Below are positions 9,017-19,596 of a stretch of DNA of 64,000 nt, piece by piece. The notes under the pieces are model-generated. The model searched no databases, was not told the DNA's origin, and worked only from the letters and a program-made list of their open reading frames with translations. The stretch is from the NCBI GenBank assembly GCA_002706765.1, contig PAJV01000024.1, forward strand, positions 126,092-190,091, read 5' to 3'. The DNA is from Gimesia sp. (GTDB lineage: Bacteria > Planctomycetota > Planctomycetia > Planctomycetales > Planctomycetaceae). A program made the position numbers and the translations under genes. Numbering within the stretch: position 1 is the stretch's first letter; every line of letters starts with the position of its first letter.

Positions 9017-9104
9017 AACCCCGCCTGAGTTGTCTGATTTTTCTCAACTTACGTAATTTAAAGAGCTTAAAGTTTTTCTGAGCCGATCGATTCCGAGAAC
9101 ATTT

Positions 9105-9833
9105 ATGCCACATCGTTTTTTTTATGACGGCCCGTTTGATACGGATCAGTTACTGCTGGATGGCAGCGAGGCGCATCATCTGCTGCATGTCCTTCGTATG
9201 CGAACTGGTGATAGTGTGCTGGTATTCAACGGGACGGGTGCGGAAGCAGAAGGGGTCATCACAAATACTTCCCGGAAATCGGTGGAAATCCAGGTGACCG
9301 CCAGACATGCAGTTCAGGCCAGCTCACAGAGACCCTTGATTCTGGCGACTGCCGTACCCAAAGGAGACCGCTTTCGCTGGCTTGTTGAGAAAGCAGCAGA
9401 GCTGGGTGTGACAAAACTGGTTCCCCTGCTGACAGAACGCAGTAGTGTTGATCCTGGCGGGAATCGATTGAAAAAATTACAACAGACAATCGTCTCTGCT
9501 GCCAAGCAGTCCGGGCAGATTCAGCTCATGGAACTGGCAGAGCTGCAGAGATGGGACGAATTCCTGTCGGCAGTCAGTCAGACAGAGTGTCGCCTGCTGA
9601 TTGCTGACCCGAAGGGGAGTAGAATTGATCTGTTTAAACCGGTCAAAAATTCTGAAGCAGCGGTGGTTATTCTGATTGGACCGGAAGGAGGGTTCTCTCC
9701 TCTGGAAATCCAGACTGCACTGAATCAGGGCGCGGAAGCTGTCAGGCTGAGCGAGGGTATCTTAAGAATGGAGACGGCGGCGATTCTGTTTGCCGGACTG
9801 ATTCGACTGATAGAATCCCGTGACGATGCATGA
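9105..9833 (+). CDS. rsmE: 16S rRNA (uracil1498-N3)-methyltransferase
   Basis: A 242-aa SPOUT methyltransferase of the RsmE family, which methylates N3 of U1498 in 16S rRNA with S-adenosylmethionine. The N-terminal PUA-like domain contains HHLLHVLRMRTGD. The C-terminal trefoil-knot domain carries the SAM-binding signatures LIGPEGGFSPLE and LSEGILRMETAAI. Length and motif order are normal. It stands alone on the plus strand between divergent and convergent neighbours. Confidence 0.95.
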   Translation: MPHRFFYDGPFDTDQLLLDGSEAHHLLHVLRMRTGDSVLVFNGTGAEAEGVITNTSRKSVEIQVTARHAVQASSQRPLILATAVPKGDRFRWLVEKAAELGVTKLVPLLTERSSVDPGGNRLKKLQQTIVSAAKQSGQIQLMELAELQRWDEFLSAVSQTECRLLIADPKGSRIDLFKPVKNSEAAVVILIGPEGGFSPLEIQTALNQGAEAVRLSEGILRMETAAILFAGLIRLIESRDDA

Positions 9834-9858
9834 ACGGCCTCGCGGTCTGCAGACGCTA

Positions 9859-10239
9859 TTATTTAAACAGATCGCCTGAGCGCATGAAGAGAGCAAAGCT
9901 GTAAATGACGACGCCAGCGACGATCAGCGAACCGAAGTTCAACAGGTTACGTCCCGTCGACATCTTTTTGCGTGCGACGATTTGAGCAATTACCGTGACA
10001 ACAGCGACGAGGGTAAACTTAAAGTAGACCATGCCTTTAATGCCCCAGCCCGCGATAAAATAATTCGCCAGCTGATTGGATTCACGAAAATTTCCAGTGA
10101 CCAGCAACAGGTATGTCATAAAGACATCCAGCGCATTGACCAGAATAAAGACGCAGGTCTCGCGCTCCAGCGGTAGCTGATGATTCCAGAACGCGCGCCT
10201 TTTTGCCTTCTCAGGAGGCTTCGTTTCAGTTTCATCCAT
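9859..10239 (-). CDS. Small membrane protein, DUF5658-like
   Basis: A 126-aa protein with a charged, Lys/Arg-rich N-terminus and three predicted transmembrane segments, roughly residues 28-48, 68-90 and 100-120. The pattern LVNALDVFMTYLLLVTGNFRESNQLANYF resembles the DUF5658 family (Asp in the first helix, Glu-[AS]-N-P-like motif after it). No enzymatic residues are evident and the function is unknown. It lies 46 bases upstream of, and on the same strand opposite to, rsmE's end, so the two genes converge. Confidence 0.7.
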   Translation of the reverse strand: MDETETKPPEKAKRRAFWNHQLPLERETCVFILVNALDVFMTYLLLVTGNFRESNQLANYFIAGWGIKGMVYFKFTLVAVVTVIAQIVARKKMSTGRNLLNFGSLIVAGVVIYSFALFMRSGDLFK

Positions 10240-10285
10240 GATTGAATCTCGTATGATCTATGTCGGGACAGAAAAGCGATTGACT

Positions 10286-11251
10286 TCAGATCAGTTTTCG
10301 CAGTTGTTTGATATATACGGGAATCGCTTCTTTCGGTTCTTCATCCGCTTCGTATTCCAGAACGACAAAGTTTTTATAGTGCGCGTCTTTCAGGATTTTC
10401 ACGATGCGCGGGATATCTGCGGGAACTTCTTTTCCACGGACTCCCATTTCCACCTTGATCTGCGCATTGATCGCCAGTGGTGCGATCTTTTTCAGATCTT
10501 CATATGGATGTTCTGTGCGGAAGTTGCCACTGTCGAAATTAATCCCGAAATGAGGAGATTGATCGATACCCTCAATGATCCGCATCATCTGCTCGGGAGT
10601 CGATGTGATGCCCCCGTGGTTTTCCAAAGCGAGGCTGACTCCTTTTTTCTCAGCGTACTTCAAAGATTCATTGATGCCTGCCTGGCACAGGCGAATGGCT
10701 TCTGCTTCCTTTCCCCCTTTGGGAACCTTACCGGCAAAAATTCGAATCACGGGAGCACCCAGAATCGCAGAATAATCAATCCATTTCCGGGTCATTTCCA
10801 GCTGTTCGTCCCGGGCGGTCCCTTTTGGCAGGCAGAAATCATTTCCAATCGCTGTACCGGAAACTTCCAGGTCCAGTGAACCGGCGAGATCACGGGTCTT
10901 TTTCAGATAATCGTCACTGACGGGATTGGGGAAGTAGTAGCTGGTCAGTTCACAACCATCCAGTTTCAGTTCGCCACAGTAGCGGACAAAGTCCTGTATG
11001 GTCATGGTGGCTGGCGTTTTTCTCTCACGGGTTTTTGGCCAGCTTTGCTGCATGTAACGGTTGAAAGAATAGGCGGCCAGACTCAACTTGAGATGCTCAG
11101 GAGTCTCTTTTTTCTGAACTCCTGCTGCCAAAGCGGTGTCTGACATCAGCGTACCTGCTGTCAGGGCAGCGAATCCCCAGGCGGAAGAAGACTTCAGGAA
11201 ATCACGTCTGCTGGTTTCACCGTAACAGGGGGAATCGGAACTGACTGCCAT
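10286..11251 (-). CDS. Tat-exported sugar phosphate isomerase/epimerase-like protein
   Basis: A 321-aa TIM-barrel protein of the AP-endonuclease-2/xylose-isomerase-like family. The N-terminus has a twin-arginine signal (SRRDFLKSS followed by a hydrophobic stretch), so folded export to the periplasm is expected; TatC is encoded at 38101-39069. Metal-binding positions of the family appear in LALENHGG (Glu), FGINFDSGN (Asp), AQIKVEM and FVVLEYEADEEP (Glu). The ATG at 11251 is chosen because a GGAG site lies upstream and it opens directly into the Tat signal. The substrate is unknown. Confidence 0.88.
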   Translation of the reverse strand: MAVSSDSPCYGETSRRDFLKSSSAWGFAALTAGTLMSDTALAAGVQKKETPEHLKLSLAAYSFNRYMQQSWPKTRERKTPATMTIQDFVRYCGELKLDGCELTSYYFPNPVSDDYLKKTRDLAGSLDLEVSGTAIGNDFCLPKGTARDEQLEMTRKWIDYSAILGAPVIRIFAGKVPKGGKEAEAIRLCQAGINESLKYAEKKGVSLALENHGGITSTPEQMMRIIEGIDQSPHFGINFDSGNFRTEHPYEDLKKIAPLAINAQIKVEMGVRGKEVPADIPRIVKILKDAHYKNFVVLEYEADEEPKEAIPVYIKQLRKLI

Positions 11252-11553
11252 TATGTTTACTCCGGAATGAGGGACTATCAACTCAAGTAAGTTTTCAAAA
11301 CCGCTGTTTCGGGAACAGGTCTTGTGTATTTTGACAAATCAAGGCTCGTAAAGAAACCCTCGATATCAAAAACAGGCAGAATTGCAAAGTTTCTACGGAT
11401 GGCTAAACTTACTCTATTACTATAGATAACACTGACAGGATTACTGTCTGTTTGTTACGATACTTGACCGGGCATTGCTGGCCCACACAGACACAAAAAT
11501 CATTTTATGAGCCGGGCAATAGTGCCCATGAACGATTAGGAAGACTGGACACA
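11252..11553. other. 302-base intergenic region upstream of leuS
   Basis: The region lies between the divergent isomerase-like gene and leuS. An AT-rich block around 11408-11428 (including TACTATAGAT) is a plausible -10 region for leuS, which would leave a leader of about 125 bases. The open frame extending leuS upstream to 11452 has no family similarity. No T-box or other recognised leader structure was found. Confidence 0.35.
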
Positions 11554-14478
11554 ATGCCTCGTTACGACGCCAAGCGGATTGAAACCAAATGGCAGACCTA
11601 TTGGGATCAGCAGGAAACTTTCAAAGTCGGTGAGTTTGTTGAAGGGAAAGACAAGCTGTATGTACTCGATATGTTTCCTTATCCGTCAGGCGAAGGTTTA
11701 CATGTCGGGCATCCCGAAGGGTATACGGCAACTGACATCGTCTGTCGCCACGCCCGTATGCAGGGGAAACAGGTGCTGCATCCCATGGGCTGGGACGCAT
11801 TTGGCTTACCGGCAGAGCAGCATGCGATCAAAACTGGGACCCCTCCCAGAATCACAACTCAGAAGAACATAGACACCTTTCGACGTCAGTTGAAGATGTT
11901 AGGTTTCAGTTATGACTGGAGTCGCGAATTTTCGACGACGGATCCGGATTACTTTCGCTGGACGCAATGGATCTTTTTGCAGTTATTCGATTCGTGGTTT
12001 GATTCCGAATATGAATGGATCGGGCCGGATGGCAAGCAGCGTGTCGGTCGTGCCCGCCCCATCAGCGAGTTGCCGATCCCCGAAAAAGTGAAAGCGGAGG
12101 GAGAAGACGCGACCCGCCATTACCAGAATCGCCATCGATTGGCATATCAGCATGAGGCGCCCGTCAACTGGTGTCCGAAACTGGGGACGGTTTTGGCCAA
12201 CGAGGAAATTATCGATGGAAAAAGTGAGCGGGGCGGACATCCCGTGGAGCGGATTCCCTTGCGGCAGTGGATGCTCCGGATTACGAAGTACGGCGATCGG
12301 TTGATTGATGGACTGGAGGGACTGGACTGGTCCGATTCTATTAAATCGTTACAGAAAAACTGGATTGGCCGCAGTGAAGGTGCAGAGGTAGATTTCTATG
12401 TGGGCGCGGGAGGATCAGACGCCGATCTGGAGCAGGGATTTACTGCCTGGAAATCCTCACGCAGCGAGACCGGATTTTCGGAGGATCCCGAAGCGGACGT
12501 CTTACGGATCTATACCACTCGTCCTGATACCCTGTTCGGTGCTACCTATATGGTACTTGCTCCCGAACACCCGTTTGTAGATCGTCTGACAACAATTGAG
12601 CAGAAGCAGGCCGTCGAAACGTATCGCAAACAGGCGACACTCAAGAGCGACCTGGATCGAACCGATCTCGCGAAAGAGAAGACAGGGGTATTTACCGGCA
12701 GTTTCGCCATCAACCCAGTCAACGGCGAGAAAATACCGGTCTGGATTGCCGATTACGTTTTGATCAGCTATGGCACGGGTGCCATCATGGCGGTTCCCGC
12801 TCACGATTTACGAGACTGGGAATTTGCCGTTGAGTTTGATTTATCCATCATCCCTGTGGTTGAACCACCAGAGAATTACGAGCCATCTAAAGACGAGCAG
12901 GCTCTGGAGGCGGAGATTGCGGGTGAAAAGAGGACTCCCTTTTCCGGCCTGGGGACCGCCATTCATTCCGGTGAATTTGATGGCATGAAAACGGCAGACT
13001 TCAAAAAAGAAATCACGGCTCGTCTGGTTGAGCAGGGGCTTGGTAAAGGGGCCGTGAATTATCGTCTTCGCGACTGGTTATTCAGCCGCCAGCATTTCTG
13101 GGGAGAACCGTTTCCCATCTGGCACGAGTTGGATGAGGACGGCAAGATAACAGGCTTGATGCGACCGGACCCGGAAGAAAGTTTACCGGTTGAGCTTCCC
13201 GAAATGAAAGAGTACAAGTCGGCCGGGACTCCCGAACCGCCGTTGTCTTCTGCGCCTGACGAATGGTTGTATAAAACAGGTACGGACGGCAAGCGGTTGT
13301 TGCGCGAAGTGAACAGCATGCCACAATGGGCGGGCTCCTGCTGGTACTATTTGAGATTTGCCGACCCCAAAAACAGTGAGCGATTTATCGATCCGGAAAA
13401 CGAGAAGAACTGGTTGCCCGTCGATCTGTATATTGGTGGCGGCGAACATGCGGTTCTGCATCTACTTTACGCGCGTTTCTGGCATCAGGTACTCTTTGAC
13501 CGTGGACATGTGACCTGTCCGGAACCATTCCAGAAACTCGTCAATCAAGGCATGATTTTAGGTGATGTCGAATTAACGGGCTTCCAACAGACAGATGGCA
13601 CCTGGGTGTCGGCAAAGGACGTGACCGAATCTGATGAATCCGAAACCAAGTGGATTGAGAAAGCTTCGGGTAAGCCCGTGACGATCATCCGCCTGGAATC
13701 AGATCAGGTGCAGAAACAGGGTGAGGATTTTGTACTCGTCGATCAGCCCGACATCTCTGTCAACAGCCGTGCCTATAAGATGTCAAAGTCACGTGGCAAC
13801 GTGATCAATCCGGACATCGTTGTAGAACAGTATGGCGCTGACGCACTGCGGATGTACGAGATGTTTATGGGGCCTCTGGAAGCAACCAAGCCCTGGAGCA
13901 TGAGTGGCGTGGATGGCGTCAGTCGATTTCTGGGGCGCGTCTGGCGCTTGATCATCGATGAAAAACAGGAAGAAGTTGCCTTAAGCGACGCTGTCAGCGA
14001 TGAGGCACCCGATGAAGATCAGTTGCGCATATTGCATAAGACGATTAAAGCCGTATCTGAGGATATCGAAAAGTTATCCTTCAATACCGCCATCAGTCGT
14101 ATGATGGAATTTACGAATGCGATGGGACCGTTAAAAACCAGGTCCAAAGAAGTGTTGTCTGATTTCGTATTGCTGCTTTCCCCATTCGCGCCGCATATTG
14201 CAGAAGAACTCTGGAGCGTACTGGGGCACGCAGAAACTCTGGCATACCAGCCCTGGCCCGCATATGATGAAGCCCTGTTGCAGGAATCGGTCGTGGAAAT
14301 CCCGGTGCAGGTGAATGGGAAATTACGATCGAAAGTTTCAGTCGCAGCAGACGCCGACCAGGCTACCATGCAGCAGACTGCGGAGCAGGATGAGACGATC
14401 GCCCAGCATCTGGAAGGAAAAACCATCGTGAAGGCGATTGTCATTCCCGGACGACTGATTAACTTTGTGGTGAAGTAA
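11554..14478 (+). CDS. leuS: Leucyl-tRNA synthetase
   Basis: A 974-aa class I aminoacyl-tRNA synthetase that charges tRNA-Leu. The ATG at 11554 opens into [14 protein letters not shown], the usual LeuRS start, so the upstream 34 codons of open frame are not included. The HIGH signature is HVGH in [16 protein letters not shown]. The CP1 editing domain (about residues 220-460) has [13 protein letters not shown] and [12 protein letters not shown]. The KMSKS loop is [14 protein letters not shown], followed by the anticodon-binding helical domain and a C-terminal extension. It is longer than E. coli LeuRS (860 aa), with insertions around the catalytic and leucine-specific regions. Confidence 0.97.
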   Translation: MPRYDAKRIETKWQTYWDQQETFKVGEFVEGKDKLYVLDMFPYPSGEGLHVGHPEGYTATDIVCRHARMQGKQVLHPMGWDAFGLPAEQHAIKTGTPPRITTQKNIDTFRRQLKMLGFSYDWSREFSTTDPDYFRWTQWIFLQLFDSWFDSEYEWIGPDGKQRVGRARPISELPIPEKVKAEGEDATRHYQNRHRLAYQHEAPVNWCPKLGTVLANEEIIDGKSERGGHPVERIPLRQWMLRITKYGDRLIDGLEGLDWSDSIKSLQKNWIGRSEGAEVDFYVGAGGSDADLEQGFTAWKSSRSETGFSEDPEADVLRIYTTRPDTLFGATYMVLAPEHPFVDRLTTIEQKQAVETYRKQATLKSDLDRTDLAKEKTGVFTGSFAINPVNGEKIPVWIADYVLISYGTGAIMAVPAHDLRDWEFAVEFDLSIIPVVEPPENYEPSKDEQALEAEIAGEKRTPFSGLGTAIHSGEFDGMKTADFKKEITARLVEQGLGKGAVNYRLRDWLFSRQHFWGEPFPIWHELDEDGKITGLMRPDPEESLPVELPEMKEYKSAGTPEPPLSSAPDEWLYKTGTDGKRLLREVNSMPQWAGSCWYYLRFADPKNSERFIDPENEKNWLPVDLYIGGGEHAVLHLLYARFWHQVLFDRGHVTCPEPFQKLVNQGMILGDVELTGFQQTDGTWVSAKDVTESDESETKWIEKASGKPVTIIRLESDQVQKQGEDFVLVDQPDISVNSRAYKMSKSRGNVINPDIVVEQYGADALRMYEMFMGPLEATKPWSMSGVDGVSRFLGRVWRLIIDEKQEEVALSDAVSDEAPDEDQLRILHKTIKAVSEDIEKLSFNTAISRMMEFTNAMGPLKTRSKEVLSDFVLLLSPFAPHIAEELWSVLGHAETLAYQPWPAYDEALLQESVVEIPVQVNGKLRSKVSVAADADQATMQQTAEQDETIAQHLEGKTIVKAIVIPGRLINFVVK

Positions 14479-14487
14479 CAGGGAAGG

Positions 14488-14525
14488 CAGGGGAGAAGCA
14501 GACGCTGCTTTACCCCTGTCTTTCT
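14488..14525. terminator. Probable bidirectional terminator leuS / HerA-like gene
   Basis: A hairpin with CAGGGG/CCCCTG and AAGCAG/CTGCTT arms, separated by a two-base mismatch, follows leuS by about 10 bases and is trailed by TCTTTCT. The converging HerA-like gene ends at 14541, so it may serve both strands. The T-run is weak. Confidence 0.45.
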
Positions 14526-14540
14526 ATTCTCTGGCGGGAA

Positions 14541-16985
14541 CTATTCTTCTTCTCGTCGATAGAGGGGCTGGCTGATTCCGGTTGGATCAACAGACCAGGG
14601 GAGCCAGGCGAATGAAACTTCATTCACCATGAGATCAGACTTCCGCGGGCGGACAGGATAGGCCTCAATTTCCAGATCTTCCGGCCGAATCGGTTCTTCC
14701 AGTTCGTCGATCTCCTGCTGAAACTCAGTTTCCAGGGCAGCGTATTTTTGATGCTGGATTTCCAGAGCATCTTTCGCACGTCCAATATCATCGTGCTCCT
14801 TGGCGGCGCGTCCCACACTGCGTGCAGCAGTGGATGCTTTGCGGACGTTGGTGGCGCTGGCTACTTTTCTGCCCATGATTGCACCGAAAATCGTCGTGCC
14901 GATCGAGAGAAACGTACTCAATTTTTTTTCGCTGTACTGTGATTCTTCCCGCGCCACACGCTCTTCTGCTGTTCGAATCCGATTTTTTATGATGTCGAAT
15001 CTGGAAGCATATTTAGATCTTAATTTTTCTATCTGGAGATCACGTTCCTCACGCATCAGCTGTTTGAGTCTCGCCCGAAACGCAGATTCATTTTCCTCCG
15101 GTTCGGAATACAGCTTTGGATCTGCGCTAAACCAGAGATTCAGCGGGCGCTCCTGGTAGAGGTATGTTTTCAATTCCTTTTCCCAGGATTGGTACTGTTT
15201 CGGTTTTGTGAGCAGACTGTCGACTTCTGCAAAGACGGCCTGGGAATCAGGTTCTGAATCATAGTCCAGATTACCCGGCGGGATGATTGTAGCCGCTTCC
15301 CAGACAGACTCTGGAACCGAACCGGTGACTGTCAGCAGCAGAGCCACATCCTGCCAGAGATCGACCTTGGATTTGGCATCGGCGTAGCGCAGTTTCGCAA
15401 GACCGATCAACCCCGGGCGATAGACGAGTCGACTTCCCGTCGAGGCAATCGTCGCAGCAGTAAAAACTCGCTGTTTTATTTCTGGAGGAATCAATGGCGG
15501 CTGTGACAGGTCTGGTTCTGATGTCGTGATGACCGCTGTTGCCGGAGTCGATTCGGCAATCGCCTGTTTACGTGGATCCATCAGCGTTTTGATCTGATTT
15601 CTCGTCAGTGGACCTCGCAGATAGGACAATGCCCATCTGGTCTGGAAGACAACGGGCGCATCTTCGTGCACATTGTGCAACAGGAACACCCGGCTTCCCA
15701 GGTCAGATAGAATGGCTTCCATTTCCTGTCGATGGAACTGGCTGCCGGCTGTTCCCGATGCACTTTCCAGGCCATCGAGTAAACGTGCTTTATCGCGTTC
15801 TGTCTGCAGGCGACCGATAAACCAGGTACCGGTATTCGAGAGTCCTTTATAGTCCAGGTCAACCGGATTCTGTGTCGAGAGCACCACGCCCAGACCAAAG
15901 GCACGTGCCTGTTTTAACAGGGTGAGCATGGGAGTTTTAGAAGGTGGATTCGCTGTCGGAGGGAAGTAGCCGTAAACTTCATCCATATACAGAATTGCCC
16001 GCAGGCTGGAGGTACCTGGCTGACTGCGGACCCAGGCCAGCACTTCATTGAGCAGTATTGTGACAAAAAACATACGTTCCGATTCAGACAGGTGGGCAAT
16101 CGAAAGAATGGAGATACGGGGCTTACCCTGTTTTGTCATTAACAGTCGCTCAATATTTAATGCTTCCCCCTGCATCCAGGACTCAAATCCCGGAGAAGCC
16201 AGCAGGTTGTTGAGTTGCAGAGAGAGCTGAACGCGCTCTTTCGCCGGGTAAAACATATCCAGGTTGAGGAAACCGATCTTATCAAACGGGGGTGCCTGGA
16301 TTTCCTGAATCAGACTGGCGATGGACAGATTGCGTTTTTCTTTCCAGGCATTGCTGAGAATATTGGAAAGCAGGATGTGCTCCCGGCTGTTGATCGGGTC
16401 AGCATTGATCTTCAGGAGGGCCAGCAGTCCCGATACTGCAGACATGATGCGGTCTCGCAGGGCATCACTGTTGTTCAAAATCGCGTCGCTCGGTGCATCA
16501 AAAGATTTCAGAACTGACAGGGGCAGCCCGGCATTACTGCCTGGTGTGTAGATTGCCATGTCGACGGCATCGCGCAGTCGGGCAATACGAGTGCCATCCT
16601 GCTGCCAGTCAGCGAGTCCTTTCTTCCAGAGATCGGCAGTCCAGCTTGCGTATTCGTCAGGTGTCTTGCCTTTGCGTACGGCTTCGCTTTCTTCAATCCA
16701 GGGGCGAAAATCAGCAGGTTTTAAATCCGGAAAATTCAGTAACAGATTTCCCAAGTCCCCCTTGGGATCAATGGCGATGACAGGAATATCATCAATGGCT
16801 GCTTCTTCCAGCAGAGAGAGACATAAGCCGGTTTTTCCACTGCCGGTCATCCCGACACACACGGCATGTGTTGTCAGATCTTTACTGTCATATAATACCA
16901 GATCTTCTTTCACCCGATTTTCAGGCAGGTCATATTCCCGTCCCAGGTAGAATGCTCCCAGCTTTTCATAGGGTTGGTCAGTCAT
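14541..16985 (-). CDS. HerA/FtsK-type ATPase with C-terminal coiled coil
   Basis: An 814-aa P-loop ATPase. Walker A is GMTGSGKT at residues 45-52, and Walker B is [11 protein letters not shown] with the Asp-Glu pair at 335-336. The sensor region [29 protein letters not shown] is typical of HerA-like DUF87 ATPases. After about residue 480 comes a region of unknown fold. A long charged coiled coil (about 640-770) then flanks a short Gly/Ala-rich hydrophobic stretch ([14 protein letters not shown]). Known HerA works with the nuclease NurA in DNA end processing; no nurA lies next to it. A DNA-translocating role is inferred from the family only. Confidence 0.82.
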   Translation of the reverse strand: MTDQPYEKLGAFYLGREYDLPENRVKEDLVLYDSKDLTTHAVCVGMTGSGKTGLCLSLLEEAAIDDIPVIAIDPKGDLGNLLLNFPDLKPADFRPWIEESEAVRKGKTPDEYASWTADLWKKGLADWQQDGTRIARLRDAVDMAIYTPGSNAGLPLSVLKSFDAPSDAILNNSDALRDRIMSAVSGLLALLKINADPINSREHILLSNILSNAWKEKRNLSIASLIQEIQAPPFDKIGFLNLDMFYPAKERVQLSLQLNNLLASPGFESWMQGEALNIERLLMTKQGKPRISILSIAHLSESERMFFVTILLNEVLAWVRSQPGTSSLRAILYMDEVYGYFPPTANPPSKTPMLTLLKQARAFGLGVVLSTQNPVDLDYKGLSNTGTWFIGRLQTERDKARLLDGLESASGTAGSQFHRQEMEAILSDLGSRVFLLHNVHEDAPVVFQTRWALSYLRGPLTRNQIKTLMDPRKQAIAESTPATAVITTSEPDLSQPPLIPPEIKQRVFTAATIASTGSRLVYRPGLIGLAKLRYADAKSKVDLWQDVALLLTVTGSVPESVWEAATIIPPGNLDYDSEPDSQAVFAEVDSLLTKPKQYQSWEKELKTYLYQERPLNLWFSADPKLYSEPEENESAFRARLKQLMREERDLQIEKLRSKYASRFDIIKNRIRTAEERVAREESQYSEKKLSTFLSIGTTIFGAIMGRKVASATNVRKASTAARSVGRAAKEHDDIGRAKDALEIQHQKYAALETEFQQEIDELEEPIRPEDLEIEAYPVRPRKSDLMVNEVSFAWLPWSVDPTGISQPLYRREEE

Positions 16986-17208
16986 AATTCACCGTGAATG
17001 GAGTGAAGCGATGAGTCCGTTTTCAGTCTAATGTCTGTATCGAAGACCATGGGGCGAGAATCAAAAAAGACCCGATGGTGAATTGAAAATTTTTTCAGAT
17101 CAGCGTGCAATCTGAAAGTGTAGATAGAGTACCATGCTGTCTGTCTGATTTCACGTTTTGAGTCAGATTCTTCCCTAAAAAACGGGAAGCGAATTTCTGC
17201 TGGATGAT

Positions 17209-17640
17209 TCAATTTCCGGGTTCTTCCGCCTCGGGAACAATTGAGAAGCAGGCAGAAACTTCCGTCGGAATCCGGCGGGGAGCGAGGCTTTCGTAATTCA
17301 CAAACGCCCAGTTTGTTTCAGCGCGTACCAGGATCTGGGAATCAGCAGGACGGATAATCCTGTATTTTCGCAACGATTTGACTTTCTGAAGCGTGGAAAT
17401 CCAGGTTTGCACAACGATTTCCTCGTTCACAAATGCGGGTTGCAGATATTCGATAAAATGACTGCGCGCAACCCAGCCGATTTTCAATTCGCGATAACGG
17501 CTTCCCGGCCAGCCATTTGCCCTGGAGTGAGCGACTGCTGCATCTTGTAACCATTTCAAATAGACTACGTTATTGACATGCCCTAATCCGTCGATTTCAT
17601 CTTCAGTCACTAAATGATGGTATTCATAAATGCGATGCAT
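17209..17640 (-). CDS. Acyl-CoA thioesterase, 4HBT (hot-dog) family
   Basis: A 143-aa hot-dog-fold thioesterase. The N-terminal segment YEYHHLVTEDEIDGLGHVNNVVYLKWLQDA carries the 4-hydroxybenzoyl-CoA-thioesterase signature, with the catalytic acid normally found in D-x-x-GHVNN-x-x-Y. The remaining strands (FIEYLQPAFVNEEIVVQTWI, ILVRAETNWAFVN) fit the fold. Length is typical (about 130-150 aa). The natural acyl-CoA is unknown. Between it and the HerA-like gene lie 223 bases without a credible gene. Confidence 0.9.
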   Translation of the reverse strand: MHRIYEYHHLVTEDEIDGLGHVNNVVYLKWLQDAAVAHSRANGWPGSRYRELKIGWVARSHFIEYLQPAFVNEEIVVQTWISTLQKVKSLRKYRIIRPADSQILVRAETNWAFVNYESLAPRRIPTEVSACFSIVPEAEEPGN

Positions 17641-17772
17641 GGAATTTGTATCCCCGATTATGGTATGGTATCCACTGTGAGAAATCGTGCTTGTATGGGA
17701 GCAGCACTCCGTTTCCGGGCTGCCATCTCGGAACAGTGTAATTGAATCGCATCAAAATTGAATCTGAGTTCC

Positions 17773-18693
17773 ATGAATAACATTAATTCGCTTCCCCTGG
17801 TAATTGGTTTAGGTGAATTACTCTGGGATTGTTTTGAGGATGAGAGAAGACCAGGCGGCGCACCGGCGAATGTCGCCTTCCAGGCCAATCAGCTGGGATG
17901 CCGGGGGACCGTCGTCACACGCGTCGGACAGGATGAACTCGGGAATGAACTGCTGGAATTTCTGAAGCAGCAGGGACTGTCTGTGGATCATGTTCAGGTT
18001 GATGAATCCTTTCCCACAGGCACTGTCACCGTACAGTATTCCGATGCAAACGATCCTCAATATACCATCCATGAACAGGTTGCCTGGGACCATCTGGAAT
18101 TTAATGAGGATCTGTCTGCGTTGATGCAGCAGTCCCAGGCGGTCTGCTTCGGGACTCTGGCGCAGCGGGAACCAGCTTCACGCGAAGCGATTCATCAATG
18201 CCTGGCTGCCACTACGGAAAATTGCCTGGTGGTATATGACGTGAATCTCCGCCAGGATTACTATGAACGAAGCTGGATGGAAAGCTCTCTGGCAGCTGCA
18301 AAGATGGTCAAGTTGAATCAGGACGAAGTAGATAAGCTGAGCGAAATTCTGGGATTATCAATCGACAGCCCCAGGCAGTTCGCGGATCAGATTCAGAAAG
18401 ATTATCAACTGGATGCGATCTGCATTACACGTGGAGCAGAAGGATGCCTGATTTATTCTGACGGACAGGAATATGATATCCCCGGTTCTCCGGTAGAGGT
18501 TGTCGATGCCGTCGGTGCCGGCGATGCGTTTACCGCAGCTTTAATTTCAAGACGGTTACTGGGTTGGGATTGGCGGCAGGCTGCATTGTTCGCGAATCGG
18601 GTAGGTGGTCTGGTAGCAAGCCAGGCCGGCGCGATGCCTGTTCTGAAACAGGAATTTGAACAACTCAGTCAGGAAATACAAAATTCTTTATGA
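17773..18693 (+). CDS. PfkB-family carbohydrate kinase (fructokinase-like)
   Basis: A 306-aa sugar kinase of the ribokinase/PfkB family. The N-terminal GLGELLWDCFEDERRPGGAPANVA segment and the C-terminal signature VDAVGAGDAFTAAL (anion hole plus catalytic Asp) are both intact. The early 'GELLWD' and 'GGAPANVA' motifs are closest to fructokinases, but the sugar is not proven. The ATG at 17773 is preferred to a TTG five codons upstream. It is followed 51 bases later by the cyclophilin gene on the same strand. Confidence 0.88.
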   Translation: MNNINSLPLVIGLGELLWDCFEDERRPGGAPANVAFQANQLGCRGTVVTRVGQDELGNELLEFLKQQGLSVDHVQVDESFPTGTVTVQYSDANDPQYTIHEQVAWDHLEFNEDLSALMQQSQAVCFGTLAQREPASREAIHQCLAATTENCLVVYDVNLRQDYYERSWMESSLAAAKMVKLNQDEVDKLSEILGLSIDSPRQFADQIQKDYQLDAICITRGAEGCLIYSDGQEYDIPGSPVEVVDAVGAGDAFTAALISRRLLGWDWRQAALFANRVGGLVASQAGAMPVLKQEFEQLSQEIQNSL

Positions 18694-18744
18694 CCGGTTT
18701 CGTCAATACTATTAACAACTTTTAATTATATAAGGATCGAAGAG

Positions 18745-19587
18745 ATGTTACGTCTTAGTCTGTTGGTATTGAGTCTGATTGTATTGTGTTGCGTTGGCTG
18801 TTCTGGAGAAGTCCCCACTGCCAGTGATCCCGAAGTACCTCAAGCTGCTGAAGCAGGTGGAAAGGATACGCCCAGCGGTGCCGATGATTACCAGGTTCTG
18901 CTGGAGACAACCAAAGGGAATATCAAGCTGGAAGTTCATCCGGAATGGTCACCCCGGGGAGCAGAACGGTTTAAGGAACTGGTTAAGAACGGTTTTTATA
19001 ACGACACTGCTTTCTTTCGTGTTATCGAGGGATTCATGGCACAGACTGGTATCAACGGAGATCCGGAACTGCATGCCAAATGGCGCGATAACAATATCAT
19101 GGATGATCCCGTGGTAGAATCGAACAAACGTGGCTACGTCTCCTTTGCGAAAACAGGGATGCCCAACTCGCGGTCTACACAGTTTTTCATAAACTTCGGG
19201 GATAACTCCAATCTGGACGGAATGGGCTTTTCTCCGTTTGCGAAGGTGGTCGAAGGCATGGATGTCGTTGATTCTCTCTATAATGGATATGGAGAAGGAG
19301 CACCTCAGGGCCGTGGTCCTTATCAGGGAAAAATTGTGGATGAAGGGAATGCTTACCTGAAGAAAGAATTCCCCATGCTGGACTACATTAAAAAGGCAAC
19401 CATCGTGGGCGAGCAGCCAGCTGAAACCAGTGAGAAGGCTGAAAGCAAACCAGAAACGGACAATCCGGGATCTGAAAAACCCGCTGCGAAGGAAGAAGAG
19501 AAGACCGATGCACCTGCCGCTGAAAAGAAAGAGGATGCGGCTGCGAAACCAGAGACCGAAAAACCGGCTCCGGCTACGAAAGAGTAA
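18745..19587 (+). CDS. Lipoprotein cyclophilin-type peptidyl-prolyl isomerase
   Basis: A 280-aa exported prolyl isomerase. The N-terminal signal ends in a lipobox-like LCCVGCSG, so attachment to a membrane is likely. The cyclophilin domain spans about residues 50-220, with FFRVIEGFMAQTG (active-site Arg/Phe), STQFFINFGDN and GFSPFAKVVEGMDVV. The last 60 residues are an unusual low-complexity tail rich in Glu, Lys, Ala and Pro with no fold. A GGATCGAAGAG ribosome site precedes the ATG. It would assist folding of secreted proteins in the periplasm. Its stop lies nine bases from the stop of the converging hom gene. Confidence 0.9.
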   Translation: MLRLSLLVLSLIVLCCVGCSGEVPTASDPEVPQAAEAGGKDTPSGADDYQVLLETTKGNIKLEVHPEWSPRGAERFKELVKNGFYNDTAFFRVIEGFMAQTGINGDPELHAKWRDNNIMDDPVVESNKRGYVSFAKTGMPNSRSTQFFINFGDNSNLDGMGFSPFAKVVEGMDVVDSLYNGYGEGAPQGRGPYQGKIVDEGNAYLKKEFPMLDYIKKATIVGEQPAETSEKAESKPETDNPGSEKPAAKEEEKTDAPAAEKKEDAAAKPETEKPAPATKE

Positions 19588-19596
19588 TCGGCCCGA

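Noticed and set aside
16982-17212. 76-codon minus-strand frame between the thioesterase and the HerA-like gene
   Set aside because: It overlaps both neighbours' ends, lacks a ribosome site and has non-protein-like composition.
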